A program made the translations under genes and the position numbers. 64,000 nt of DNA from Sphingobacteriales bacterium 46-32 (lineage in GTDB: Bacteria; Bacteroidota; Bacteroidia; Chitinophagales; Chitinophagaceae): assembly GCA_001898485.1 (NCBI GenBank), contig MKTY01000008.1:1-64000 (forward strand), in the 5' to 3' direction. Numbering within the stretch: the stretch's first letter is position 1; every line of letters starts with the position of its first letter. The notes under the pieces are model-generated. The model did not search any database and had not been told where the DNA came from. It saw only the letters and a program-made list of their open reading frames with translations. Positions 1 through 8,711 of this stretch are shown in pieces.

Positions 1-232
1 CTTCCGCGTTTTCTGCGGGCAAAATTTCCCGCAGAGGGCGCAGATATACGCAGATATAACCTTCCGGTCTTTCACACCCAATCGCTGGCAAAAATGCGGC
101 AAGAACACTATTCAGATTTCAGCATGATTTACCTCGATTGAAATCTTTTATCTGCGGTCTTCCGCGTTTTCTGCGGGCAAAATTTCCCGCAGAGGGCGCA
201 GATATACGCAGATATAACCTTCCGGTCTTTCA
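1..232. repeat. 74-bp direct repeat pair with CTGCG-type palindromes
   Basis: Positions 1-74 recur unchanged at 159-232. Each copy holds an inverted repeat, TCTGCGGG (12-19) facing CCCGCAGA (28-35) around an 8-nt spacer, followed by two CGCAGAT words. A degenerate relative (GCCCGCAGAAAGCGCAG) lies near 50550. The stretch 1-345 has no convincing gene; it lies downstream of the CzcB gene, which ends at 346. Similar CTGCG-rich intergenic repeats are known from Bacteroidota genomes. Whether they act as terminators or are non-autonomous mobile repeats cannot be told here. Confidence 0.85.
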
Positions 233-345
233 AACTAATACATTCCAACAAATGTTCGCATCGCCTGGCAATTCAACCTCCAGCGCCTTAGACCGATATG
301 ATTTTACCGGTGGCTTGTGAACCACACGTTCTTTAAAGGCATTTT

Positions 346-1473
346 TTACTCCTCTGCTGCATTTTTGAGTTGAGACAGCGCCGGGTAAGGATTGCGAACA
401 ATGATCTTTTTCCCTTCCAGTTGCACTTCTTTGCTACTAATCTCTACCTGGCCGCCCTGGCGTGCTCCGGTCTCTACTGCCAGCAGACGAAAACGGCCGG
501 CACTTTCTTCCTGCAACACATATTCTGTATTGCCATACCTTACAACAGCCTCATCGGGTACTACCAGCGCATTTACATTATTGACCATAATGCGTGCATT
601 CAGAAACATGCCGGGCAACAGGCGATCTGGTTGCTTTTCAAAATGACAGTGTACCAGTGCGCTGCGATCGGCATCCACATTGCGGGTTACCAGCAGCACT
701 TCACACTCATACTCATTATCCGGTTCATCCACAAAAGTGACCATTACTTTCTGATGTGGCTTTACGCGGGCAATATCTTTTTCAAAAACCGTGAGTGCCG
801 CATGCATATCATCGGGATTGATGAGTTCAAAAAGTACATCGGCCGGATTCACGTATTTGCCAATATTCACATTTACTTTCGATACAAATCCGTTGATGGG
901 CGAGTAAACAGGTACGCTTCGTGAAATGTTGTTTTCGGTAAGCTTATCCGGATTCATGCCAATCAGCCGTAGTTTTTCGCCCAGACCTTTTACCAGCACT
1001 TTTTGTGCAGTATGATCTGCCTGTGCCTGCTGGTATACCTTATCGGCATTCACTTTGTTTTCGTTGAGCATCTTTTGCCGGGCCAGGTCCTGCTCGAGGT
1101 AAACCAGTCTTGCCTGCGCCATCAGGTAGTCCTGTTGCAGCTGCACCAGTGCAGGGTCTTCCATAATGGCAATTACTTCGCCCCGATTTACATGCATACC
1201 TGGCAGCAGTTTAGACGTCTTAAGATATCCACCCAGGGGAAAACTGACAGATACGATATTTTGCGGCGGCACATCCACCATACCATTCACCTTCAGTTCT
1301 GCATTGATTGTTTTCTTCTCTACAACACCGGTTTCAATACCGGCAGTAGCAAGCTGTGCGGAAGTCAGCTGCACAACGTCTGCCTGTATTTCTTCTTTTG
1401 CAGGTTCTTTTTTGGGTGCTGATCCGCAGGCCAGCAAAACCGTGGTGAGTATGCTAAAAATGATCGTTTTCAT
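346..1473 (-). CDS. czcB: Efflux RND periplasmic adaptor lipoprotein (CzcB/CusB type)
   Basis: Membrane-fusion (HlyD-type) subunit that should link the inner-membrane RND pump to the outer-membrane channel for heavy-metal efflux. The 375-aa protein starts with a lipoprotein signal peptide: hydrophobic residues 4-15 and lipobox LLAC with the lipidated Cys at 16. It then shows the usual barrel-sandwich/lipoyl, coiled-coil (about 105-165) and beta-barrel order; segments such as VSFPLGGYL and VYSPINGFVSKVNV are typical of CusB/CzcB adaptors. Its ATG overlaps the stop of the upstream pump gene (ATGA at 1473-1470), so the two are translationally coupled and this is the last gene of the operon. Family is sure; the symbol is by analogy. 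Confidence 0.92.
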   Translation of the reverse strand: MKTIIFSILTTVLLACGSAPKKEPAKEEIQADVVQLTSAQLATAGIETGVVEKKTINAELKVNGMVDVPPQNIVSVSFPLGGYLKTSKLLPGMHVNRGEVIAIMEDPALVQLQQDYLMAQARLVYLEQDLARQKMLNENKVNADKVYQQAQADHTAQKVLVKGLGEKLRLIGMNPDKLTENNISRSVPVYSPINGFVSKVNVNIGKYVNPADVLFELINPDDMHAALTVFEKDIARVKPHQKVMVTFVDEPDNEYECEVLLVTRNVDADRSALVHCHFEKQPDRLLPGMFLNARIMVNNVNALVVPDEAVVRYGNTEYVLQEESAGRFRLLAVETGARQGGQVEISSKEVQLEGKKIIVRNPYPALSQLKNAAEE

Positions 1474-4400
1474 TGTTTTTCTTTTCCTGTTAAGTATTCA
1501 ATTTCTACCAGGGCATCGTTATACCCTTTCAATGCATCAGCATAGCCGAGCTGGATAGTGGCTGCATTATTCATGAGTAATACCCACTCCATGTAGCTGA
1601 TTTCTCCTTTTTCAAAAGCCAGCCGGGCATGCTGTACCATTGCTGTAGCCTGCTGTCGGCCGCTGCTTTCGTAGTACTGCAGTTCCTGCTGTCTTTTACG
1701 GAAGGTTTCTTTCAGCTGCTGAAGGTTAATGCGTAACTGCTCTTCGGTGGCTGCTGTGTTCAGTTTGGTCACTTCTTCATTTACCTGACCAGCACGTATA
1801 CGCGCTTTTGTCACTTTATTAAAAAGGGGTATCCCTACACCCAGGCTCACTATGCTGAACCGGTGGCCGGCCCCATAATACGTTTGTGATATCCCATCTG
1901 TACTCTGATAACCAACAATGCTCTGATTGCTATAACCAAGCGTAAAGTCGGGAGACAGGCGAGACCGCTCCATACGGGTTTGTGCACGGGCCTGTTCTTC
2001 CTGCGACCGGCTGTACTGCAATTGCGGATGCGCCGCAGATGTACTGTCGGCCAGCAATACAGCGGTGGCGGGCATCCTTGGATCTGTATATGCCGGCAAC
2101 AGCCATTCTTCTGTATGCAGCAGCCATTGCAATTGCTGCTGAGCCATACGCAGATCGCTTTCCAACTGCTGCTGTTGCAATTTGATCTGCTGCAAAGTAG
2201 CATCGGCTGTTGTCTTCTCCAGCACATTGCTTTCGCCGGCCTGCAGGCGAAGTGTGGCCGATTGCTGAAAACGACTGTATACCGTATCCAGTCCGTGCAA
2301 TATTTCTTTTCTTTCCTGCAAATCCACCAGTTGATTGAAGGTCTGCGACACATAACGCATCAGCTCCGCTTCCTTCCATTTCACAAAATCCTGTTGCGCA
2401 CGTGCATGTACTTCGTATAACTCACGCTGGCGTTTATATACAATCGGCAGACTGAATGACTGATTAATATAAAAACGGGTGTCGCTTTGTGCACTGTTGA
2501 TATTGCCATATTCGCCGCCAATTATTGTTCTGCCAGGATCGAAAGACGCAGTCTGCAATTGTTTCCAGTAATCAGCCTGTCTGCGCTGCACCTGCAGCGA
2601 CTGGTTGGATTTTATCGCCTGCTCCTTCATTTGCTCCAGTGTAAGTACCTGCTGCGCCTGAGACATACTTGCTGCAGACAGCAACAGTAGCAGCATCGCT
2701 GTTTTGGGTACATGGCCTTTACGCAAGCGTCTCTTCTCGAGCCACTGGTACAAAATAGGTAATACAACCAGGGTAAGCAGCGTTGCTGTCACCAGGCCGC
2801 CGATCACCACCGTTGCCAGGGGACGCTGCACCTCGGCACCGGGACCATGACTAAGTGCCATGGGCAGAAATCCCAAAGAAGCTACAGCTGCCGTCATCAG
2901 CACAGGACGTAGCCTTACACGTGTTCCCTGCATAATAATGTATTTAATATCATCCGGATGCTCCTGTTTAAGCCGGTTAAATTCGGTAATAAGTACAATG
3001 CCATTTAATACCGCCACGCCAAAGAGCGCAATAAATCCCACACCTGCCGAAATACTAAAAGGCATGCCGCGTATCCATAACGCCAGTACACCTCCGATAG
3101 CAGAGAGGGGTATAGCAGTAAAAATGAGTGCTCCGTAGCGAAGTGAGCCAAAGGCGAAATAAAGCAGCAGGAATATCATGAGTAAGGCGGCAGGTACAGC
3201 TATGGATAAACGCTGCCGGGCTTCCACCAGGTTTTCAAACTGTCCGCCATATTTCACATAATATCCTGCAGAGAGTTTCAACTGATTGCCGGCCTTTTCC
3301 TGCAATTCATTTACGACCGATTCCACATCGCGGCCGCGCACATTGAAACCTACAATGATTCTTCGTTTGGCATCTTCGCGTTGTATCTGATTGGGGCCTT
3401 CTTTTATTTCTACATTGGCTACCTGATACAGCGGTACCTGCAAGCCTGCTGGTGTGGGAATCAGCAATTGCTGTACATCAGACAGATCACGTCTTCCTTC
3501 ATCGCGGAGGCGAACGGTGAGATCATAACGGCGTTCGTTTTCGTAGATGGTACCGGCCACATCGCCCGCAAAAGCAGCCCTTATGACCTGGTTCACATCC
3601 GCCACACTCATCTGGTAATGCGCCATAGCATCTCTGTTATATTTTACGATGATCTGTGGCAGCCCCGTCACTACTTCCACATAGAGATCGGTAGCTCCGC
3701 TGACTGTTTTTATGAGCGATCCAAGCCGGTGTGCATAACCCGAAAGGCTATCCAGATTTTCGCCAAAAATCTTACATACCACATCCTGACGGGCACCGCT
3801 GATAAGTTCGTTAAACCGCATCTGCACCGGAAACTGAAAACCACTTGTCATTCCCGGCACTTCTTCCAGCGCTTTACTCATTTTATCTGCCAGCTCATCA
3901 AAGCCTGATGCCGATGTCCATTCGCTGATCGGTTTCAGTGAAATAATAATATCTGTCATCTCAAGCGGCATAGGATCGGTGGGGATTTCGCTGGCACCAA
4001 CACGTGTCACTACTTTTTCTATTTCAGGAAATTTCTCTTCCAGAATACGTACAGCTTTCTGTGTGGTATTGATAGTCTCCGTGAGTGAACTACCTGTCAG
4101 CAAGCGGGCATCTACTGCAAAATCGCCTTCCTGCAATTCCGGAATAAACTCTCCGCCCAGGCGGCCAATAAGAAATACGGCTCCGGCAAAAAGTATGAGG
4201 GCCGCGCCAACCACCCATTTCGGAAAAGCAAGCGCTTTTTCGAGCAGCGGTTTATACCAGCGCTGCAATTTTTCCATGAAACGATCCGAAAAGGTTGGTT
4301 TATGCTGCAGCTTTTTGCTGAGTACAAGTGCCGACATCATTGGCACGTAGGTCAGCGAAAGAATAAATGCGCCGATAAGTGCAAAGGAAACTGTTTGAGC

Positions 4401-5840
4401 CATGGGCCGGAACATTTTTCCTTCAATACCGGTGAGTGTAAGTATGGGTAAATAAACGATCAGTATGATCACCTGGCCAAACACGGCAGAGTTCATCATT
4501 TTGCCTGCCGAGCTCTGTACCTCTGTATCCAGTTGCCGCTGATCTATACGTGAAATGCCACCCAGTGCTTTGGAATGAGAAAGCCTGTGCAGTACAGCTT
4601 CTACAATGATGACGGCGCCATCTACAATCAATCCAAAATCGAGCGCACCCAGGCTCATGAGATTACCCGATACGCCAAACATATTCATTCCAATGATAGC
4701 AAATAGCATGGCCAGTGGTATGACCGATGCCACAATCAGGCCGGCACGCAGATTACCCAGAAAGAGCACCAATACAAAAATGACGATGAGTGCACCTTCG
4801 AGCAGATTCTTTTTCACCGTACCAATTGCGTTATCGACCATCTTGGTACGATCATAAAAAGTATCCAGCACCACCCCTTCGGGCAGAGTAGTTTTTATCT
4901 GTTCAATCCTTTTTTTCACCTCATCTACGACCTGTGAGGCGTTGGCTCCTTTAAGCATCAGTACCACAGCGCCGGCTACTTCGCCTTTATCACTATACGT
5001 CATAGCGCCATAGCGTATGGCATGACCAATACGTACATCGGCCACATCTTTTATGAATACCGGTATACCCGCAGAAGTATGACGAACAAATATCTTTTCA
5101 ATATCCTGCAGTGTGCCGGCCAGTCCTTCGGTGCGTATAAAAAGAGCAGCGGGTCCTTTTTCAATGTATGCGCCGCCGGAATTCTGATTGTTTTTTTCCA
5201 GGGCAGTAAACACATCGCTGAGTGTTACATTCATGGCCTTGAGCCGCTCCGGCACTACGGCTACTTCATACTGCTTGAGGTAACCGCCAAAGCTGCTTAC
5301 ATCGGCTACACCGGGCGTACCCAGCAACTGCCGGCGAACCACCCAGTCCTGAATAGACCGCAGTTCGGTTAGGTCATATTTATGTTCATATCCTTTTTGT
5401 GGACGTAATACGTACTGGTAGATTTCGCCCAGGCCTGTGGTGGCAGGAGCCAGTTCAGGCCTGCCCGCAGTAACAGGAATTTGTTCACGCACTGCATTGA
5501 GGCGTTCAGCCACCTGCTGGCGTGCCCAGTAAATATCAGTTTCGTCATTAAATACCACCGTCACCACAGAGAGTCCGAAACGGGAGATGGAACGCATTTC
5601 CTTTAATCCCGGAATATTGGCATTGGCCTGTTCGATCGGGAACGTAACCAGCCTTTCTACTTCGGGTGCTGCTAAAGTGGGCGATACCGTAATCACCTGC
5701 ACCTGATTGCTGGTGATATCGGGCAATGCGTCGATAGGTAGTTTTCTCAGGTCCAGCACACCCCAAATAAGCAGCGCGAGTGTGCCAATACCAATGATCA
5801 GCTTATTCCTTACGGAAAAGCGAATAATTGCATTTAACAT
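1470..5840 (-). CDS. czcA: CzcA-type heavy-metal RND pump fused to a TolC-like outer membrane protein
   Basis: Proton-driven heavy-metal exporter of the HME-RND family, 1456 aa. Residues 1 to about 1040 are a complete CzcA/CusA pump. In transmembrane helix 4 the motif DFGLIVDGAV (Asp401 and Asp407) resembles the Zn/Co/Cd class (CzcA) rather than the Cu/Ag class (CusA). At residue 1049 a second signal-peptide-like stretch begins (Met, Leu run, then ASMSQAQ), followed by about 390 residues of TolC/CzcC-type outer membrane factor with long coiled coils. So pump and outer-membrane channel share one reading frame, an arrangement known in Bacteroidota; I see no stop or frameshift between them. Third gene of the operon from 8603; overlaps czcB by 4 nt. 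The exact metal is inferred. Confidence 0.93.
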   Translation of the reverse strand: MLNAIIRFSVRNKLIIGIGTLALLIWGVLDLRKLPIDALPDITSNQVQVITVSPTLAAPEVERLVTFPIEQANANIPGLKEMRSISRFGLSVVTVVFNDETDIYWARQQVAERLNAVREQIPVTAGRPELAPATTGLGEIYQYVLRPQKGYEHKYDLTELRSIQDWVVRRQLLGTPGVADVSSFGGYLKQYEVAVVPERLKAMNVTLSDVFTALEKNNQNSGGAYIEKGPAALFIRTEGLAGTLQDIEKIFVRHTSAGIPVFIKDVADVRIGHAIRYGAMTYSDKGEVAGAVVLMLKGANASQVVDEVKKRIEQIKTTLPEGVVLDTFYDRTKMVDNAIGTVKKNLLEGALIVIFVLVLFLGNLRAGLIVASVIPLAMLFAIIGMNMFGVSGNLMSLGALDFGLIVDGAVIIVEAVLHRLSHSKALGGISRIDQRQLDTEVQSSAGKMMNSAVFGQVIILIVYLPILTLTGIEGKMFRPMAQTVSFALIGAFILSLTYVPMMSALVLSKKLQHKPTFSDRFMEKLQRWYKPLLEKALAFPKWVVGAALILFAGAVFLIGRLGGEFIPELQEGDFAVDARLLTGSSLTETINTTQKAVRILEEKFPEIEKVVTRVGASEIPTDPMPLEMTDIIISLKPISEWTSASGFDELADKMSKALEEVPGMTSGFQFPVQMRFNELISGARQDVVCKIFGENLDSLSGYAHRLGSLIKTVSGATDLYVEVVTGLPQIIVKYNRDAMAHYQMSVADVNQVIRAAFAGDVAGTIYENERRYDLTVRLRDEGRRDLSDVQQLLIPTPAGLQVPLYQVANVEIKEGPNQIQREDAKRRIIVGFNVRGRDVESVVNELQEKAGNQLKLSAGYYVKYGGQFENLVEARQRLSIAVPAALLMIFLLLYFAFGSLRYGALIFTAIPLSAIGGVLALWIRGMPFSISAGVGFIALFGVAVLNGIVLITEFNRLKQEHPDDIKYIIMQGTRVRLRPVLMTAAVASLGFLPMALSHGPGAEVQRPLATVVIGGLVTATLLTLVVLPILYQWLEKRRLRKGHVPKTAMLLLLLSAASMSQAQQVLTLEQMKEQAIKSNQSLQVQRRQADYWKQLQTASFDPGRTIIGGEYGNINSAQSDTRFYINQSFSLPIVYKRQRELYEVHARAQQDFVKWKEAELMRYVSQTFNQLVDLQERKEILHGLDTVYSRFQQSATLRLQAGESNVLEKTTADATLQQIKLQQQQLESDLRMAQQQLQWLLHTEEWLLPAYTDPRMPATAVLLADSTSAAHPQLQYSRSQEEQARAQTRMERSRLSPDFTLGYSNQSIVGYQSTDGISQTYYGAGHRFSIVSLGVGIPLFNKVTKARIRAGQVNEEVTKLNTAATEEQLRINLQQLKETFRKRQQELQYYESSGRQQATAMVQHARLAFEKGEISYMEWVLLMNNAATIQLGYADALKGYNDALVEIEYLTGKEKQ

Positions 5841-5885
5841 GTAAAATTAATTTGTGCCTTAATGAGAAATGGGGTTCATATAGTC

Positions 5886-6269
5886 TCAGGCACGCCGGGG
5901 AGGCTGGAATATTTCGTAGGGAGCCCGTATGGGTTTATTGAATACGTAATGATCGGAAAACTCAGTAGTGGCCTGGTCAGGCTCGCCTATTTCAATCTGG
6001 GTTTGCGGACATTCGCAGGCGTAGTTAACCGCGACCATGCAAAATGCGGCATCACGAAAAGGAAGCTGCTTATCGCGCTGAAAATCGTCATCGACGATAA
6101 TCGGTCCTACATAATGAATCTTAATAAACGTCCAGAAGCTGATATTGGCGTCGAGTTGACGATGTTCTTTAAAATGAGACAGCAGCACAGGCGCCTTCAG
6201 CAGGTTGTCGAAGCCTGCAAAGGTGAACATGTAGATCGAGATAAGAAATATGCCGCTGATGCGCTTCAC
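5886..6269 (-). CDS. Small conserved secreted or membrane protein of the metal operon
   Basis: 127-aa protein with a hydrophobic N-terminus (residues 4-24) and a His- and Asp-rich middle (LLSHFKEHRQLD, IHYVGPIIVDDD). I recognise it only as a small protein that often lies between TonB receptors and CzcA-type pumps in Bacteroidota; its function is unknown. It sits 48 nt after the TonB receptor and 45 nt before the pump, so it is almost certainly co-transcribed. Two Cys lie near residue 85 (ACEC). The His/Asp cluster could be read as metal binding, but that is inference. The N-terminal segment may be a signal peptide or an anchor. Confidence 0.8.
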   Translation of the reverse strand: MKRISGIFLISIYMFTFAGFDNLLKAPVLLSHFKEHRQLDANISFWTFIKIHYVGPIIVDDDFQRDKQLPFRDAAFCMVAVNYACECPQTQIEIGEPDQATTEFSDHYVFNKPIRAPYEIFQPPRRA

Positions 6270-6317
6270 CGGTTAAAGGTACTAAAGCGCCGGATTATTC
6301 CACATTAAAAATTGTTC

Positions 6318-8603
6318 TCACGGCTTAATCTGCCAGCGGAGCCCTGCAAAAACCCTTAATCCCTGGTTAGGAGCATATACATACGACGGATCGAAACTGA
6401 GCGCATAGGGATTGCCGGGTGTCGCCATCACCTGTCCTGCACCATCGTATTGTACCTGCTTATCAAACGGATCGTGCGAGCGTGCAATAAGAAAAGCTGT
6501 GCTGCGTGCCGGGGTCCAGTTAAGCAGGTTTTTTACCCCGGCAAACAGTTCTACGCCGGTAACCACTCTTTTGGATAGTTGAATATTCTGAATACTCCAT
6601 ACCGGCGAGTTGGCAGCGCGGGGATCCAGTGGGGATAAAAGCGGCAGGCGCATGGGGCCATATATATTCCCTGTATAATCCACGGTAAGACCAGCTGCAG
6701 GAAAGCTATAACCCAAGGTCCAGGTACCACTCCAGTTTTCTGTAAGAACCGGCCGCTGATGTTCCCATCCCCCCTGCTGCAGCCGGCTGTGTTTCATGAC
6801 CCGCTGCATGGTAGCTCCTGCCATTCCTTTAAACCGGTGCCCGATGCTGAGTTCCATGTTTAATGTTGCTCCCTTACTGCTGGCATAGCCATTGATATTC
6901 TGGTAAATAATTTTTTGCGGGTCGGTATCATAATCGGCCAGTATCTGATTGGTAAAATGCGAATACCAGGCCGATGCATCTATCTGAAAAACGGCCCGGT
7001 TCAATTGCCAGCTGCGCGTATAGTTAAGATTGACATTATAGCTTTGCTCCGGCTTAAGCTCTTCGCGGATCTCAACCGCTCTTGCCCCCGTAAGCGCTGC
7101 ATGATCTTCCGTAAAAAGACTTACGACTCTAAAGCCCGTTCCTGCATTTACACGCAACACTTCTCGCGGTGCCAGTTGCCATTTCCATGCAATACGAGGG
7201 GTGGTGATGAGGCCATGCGCAGGATGATGATCGATCCTTACACCGGTGAGTAACCGGTGGGCTGCATTGATCTTCCATTCATCCTGTACAAAAAGACCGG
7301 GCAGCCAGTAGCGCTCCGGCCGGTTATGCCCGCTGGCTGTATCGATCGTAGCCGTGGAATTATCGTCGTACCAGTTGTAACGCAAGGCTGCACCAGCCAG
7401 CAAACTGTGCGACCTCCCCAGATTGCGGTCCCATACAAGCTGGGCAAATCCAATTCGTTGTTCGCCTTTATAAGGAACGATGCCGTAAAATGAATTCTGG
7501 TTATGGTGTGTGGCAGAAAAAGACAGATTTACCGATTCCTTCAGCGGCAACTGATACTGACCTATCAGTTCCCAGCGATTGGTATAAATACTTTCGCCAT
7601 AAATACTGTCGCCTCCCCTGAATTGTTTTGACCAGTTATTTTCTCCGCCCCAGCGGTCTTCATAAAAATAACGGGCAGCCAGCGAAGCCTTGCGTCCTTC
7701 TTTTCGTTGCCAGCTCAGTTTCTGAAATACGGAAATGCGGTGCTGCAATGCCACATCGGTAAACCCGTCGTTGTTTTTGTCGATTCGCCGGCCATAGTGA
7801 TAGTAATCGAGGCCAAGCAAATAACTTGTTTTCCTGCCGGGTTTGAGCTTAATACCTACATCGAGGTTTTTTTCCTGCCAGCTGGTCATCATGAAGTTGC
7901 CACTCAGCAACGGAGCTTTTTCAGGAGATTTGGTAATAATATTGATCAGTCCGCCAATAGCTTCTGCGCCATACAATCCGGAGGCAGGACCTTTTACAAT
8001 TTCGACCCGGTCGATGAGTTGGGTGGGTATACCGAAAAGCCCATAGACAGATGCCAGGCTGCTTACGATGGGCATACCGTCAATGGTGATCATGGTATAA
8101 GGCCCCTCCAGTCCATTAATATGAATATCACCTGTATTACAAACGCTGCAATTGAGTTGCGGGCGCACACCGTTTACCTGCTGCAGCGACTCAAAAATGC
8201 TGGGCGCTGGGTTTTTCTTAAAAAACTGCGGCGTATATACTTCTACCGGCACGGGGCTTTCCAGTTTGCTCATAGGGCGAAGGGTGCCGCTTACGACAAC
8301 AGCATCTATCTCGCGCTGCACAGGCTGCAGCAATAATGTAGCCGGCATAACGCCACTTACAGACCACAGCTGTGTATGATATCCCACGGCACTGATACGG
8401 ATCGAATCATCTGCCGGCGATAATTCCAGCCGGAAACGGCCATCGCGGCCGGTGAGCGTCTGCTTACTGCCATCCTTGCTGGTTACCTGTGCACCACCCA
8501 GCGGCTCACCATTGCCTGCATCTGCTACCCGCGATTGCACGTGGCTTTGAGCGGTTGCACACTGTATACCTGCCGACAGCAGAAGAAGTAAAAAGATTCT
8601 CAT
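6318..8603 (-). CDS. TonB-dependent receptor with CarboxypepD-like N-terminal domain
   Basis: Outer-membrane TonB-dependent receptor of 761 aa. A signal peptide (1-18, ending CATAQ) is followed by a carboxypeptidase-regulatory-like beta-sandwich (about 19-100), a plug domain (about 110-225, with VEIVKGPASGLYGAEAIGG, a classic plug motif) and a 22-strand-type barrel ending in an aromatic/basic C-terminus (FAGLRWQIKP). It is first in a metal-efflux operon, so the ligand is probably a metal or metal chelate; that is inferred from context. Upstream lie a TATATTTG promoter (8655-8662) and a large dyad (8616-8653), so metal-responsive repression is likely. Start ATG at 8603 fits the signal peptide. 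Confidence 0.92.
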   Translation of the reverse strand: MRIFLLLLLSAGIQCATAQSHVQSRVADAGNGEPLGGAQVTSKDGSKQTLTGRDGRFRLELSPADDSIRISAVGYHTQLWSVSGVMPATLLLQPVQREIDAVVVSGTLRPMSKLESPVPVEVYTPQFFKKNPAPSIFESLQQVNGVRPQLNCSVCNTGDIHINGLEGPYTMITIDGMPIVSSLASVYGLFGIPTQLIDRVEIVKGPASGLYGAEAIGGLINIITKSPEKAPLLSGNFMMTSWQEKNLDVGIKLKPGRKTSYLLGLDYYHYGRRIDKNNDGFTDVALQHRISVFQKLSWQRKEGRKASLAARYFYEDRWGGENNWSKQFRGGDSIYGESIYTNRWELIGQYQLPLKESVNLSFSATHHNQNSFYGIVPYKGEQRIGFAQLVWDRNLGRSHSLLAGAALRYNWYDDNSTATIDTASGHNRPERYWLPGLFVQDEWKINAAHRLLTGVRIDHHPAHGLITTPRIAWKWQLAPREVLRVNAGTGFRVVSLFTEDHAALTGARAVEIREELKPEQSYNVNLNYTRSWQLNRAVFQIDASAWYSHFTNQILADYDTDPQKIIYQNINGYASSKGATLNMELSIGHRFKGMAGATMQRVMKHSRLQQGGWEHQRPVLTENWSGTWTLGYSFPAAGLTVDYTGNIYGPMRLPLLSPLDPRAANSPVWSIQNIQLSKRVVTGVELFAGVKNLLNWTPARSTAFLIARSHDPFDKQVQYDGAGQVMATPGNPYALSFDPSYVYAPNQGLRVFAGLRWQIKP

Positions 8604-8615
8604 GATTATGTTTAT

Positions 8616-8653
8616 CTAAATAATATTTTAGACAAGCCTAAAATTATATTTAG
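8616..8653. promoter_or_regulatory. 38-bp dyad operator of the metal operon
   Basis: Left arm CTAAATAATATTTTAG (8616-8631) and right arm CTAAAATTATATTTAG (8638-8653) are inverted copies matching at 14 of 16 positions around a 6-nt centre. The core TTTTAGACAAGCCTAAAA (8626-8643) resembles DtxR/MntR-family metalloregulator boxes. It lies between the -7 box (8655-8662) and the ATG at 8603, just downstream of the expected transcript start, a place where a bound repressor would block transcription. The regulator is not in the window. Confidence 0.6.
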
Positions 8654-8654
8654 T

Positions 8655-8662
8655 CAAATATA
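8655..8662 (-). promoter_or_regulatory. Promoter -7 box TATATTTG of the metal operon
   Basis: On the minus strand the sequence reads TATATTTG, an exact match to the Bacteroidota -7 consensus TAnnTTTG, about 50 nt before the TonB receptor ATG. The dyad operator lies immediately downstream. Confidence 0.55.
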
Positions 8663-8711
8663 ATACTATTTATAAAAGACCCTTGCCCTCCACCGGCTTT
8701 TTTTTTGAAGG

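Noticed and set aside
138-320. 60-codon frame in the first intergenic region
   Set aside because: It runs through the second 74-bp repeat copy and has no protein-like pattern.
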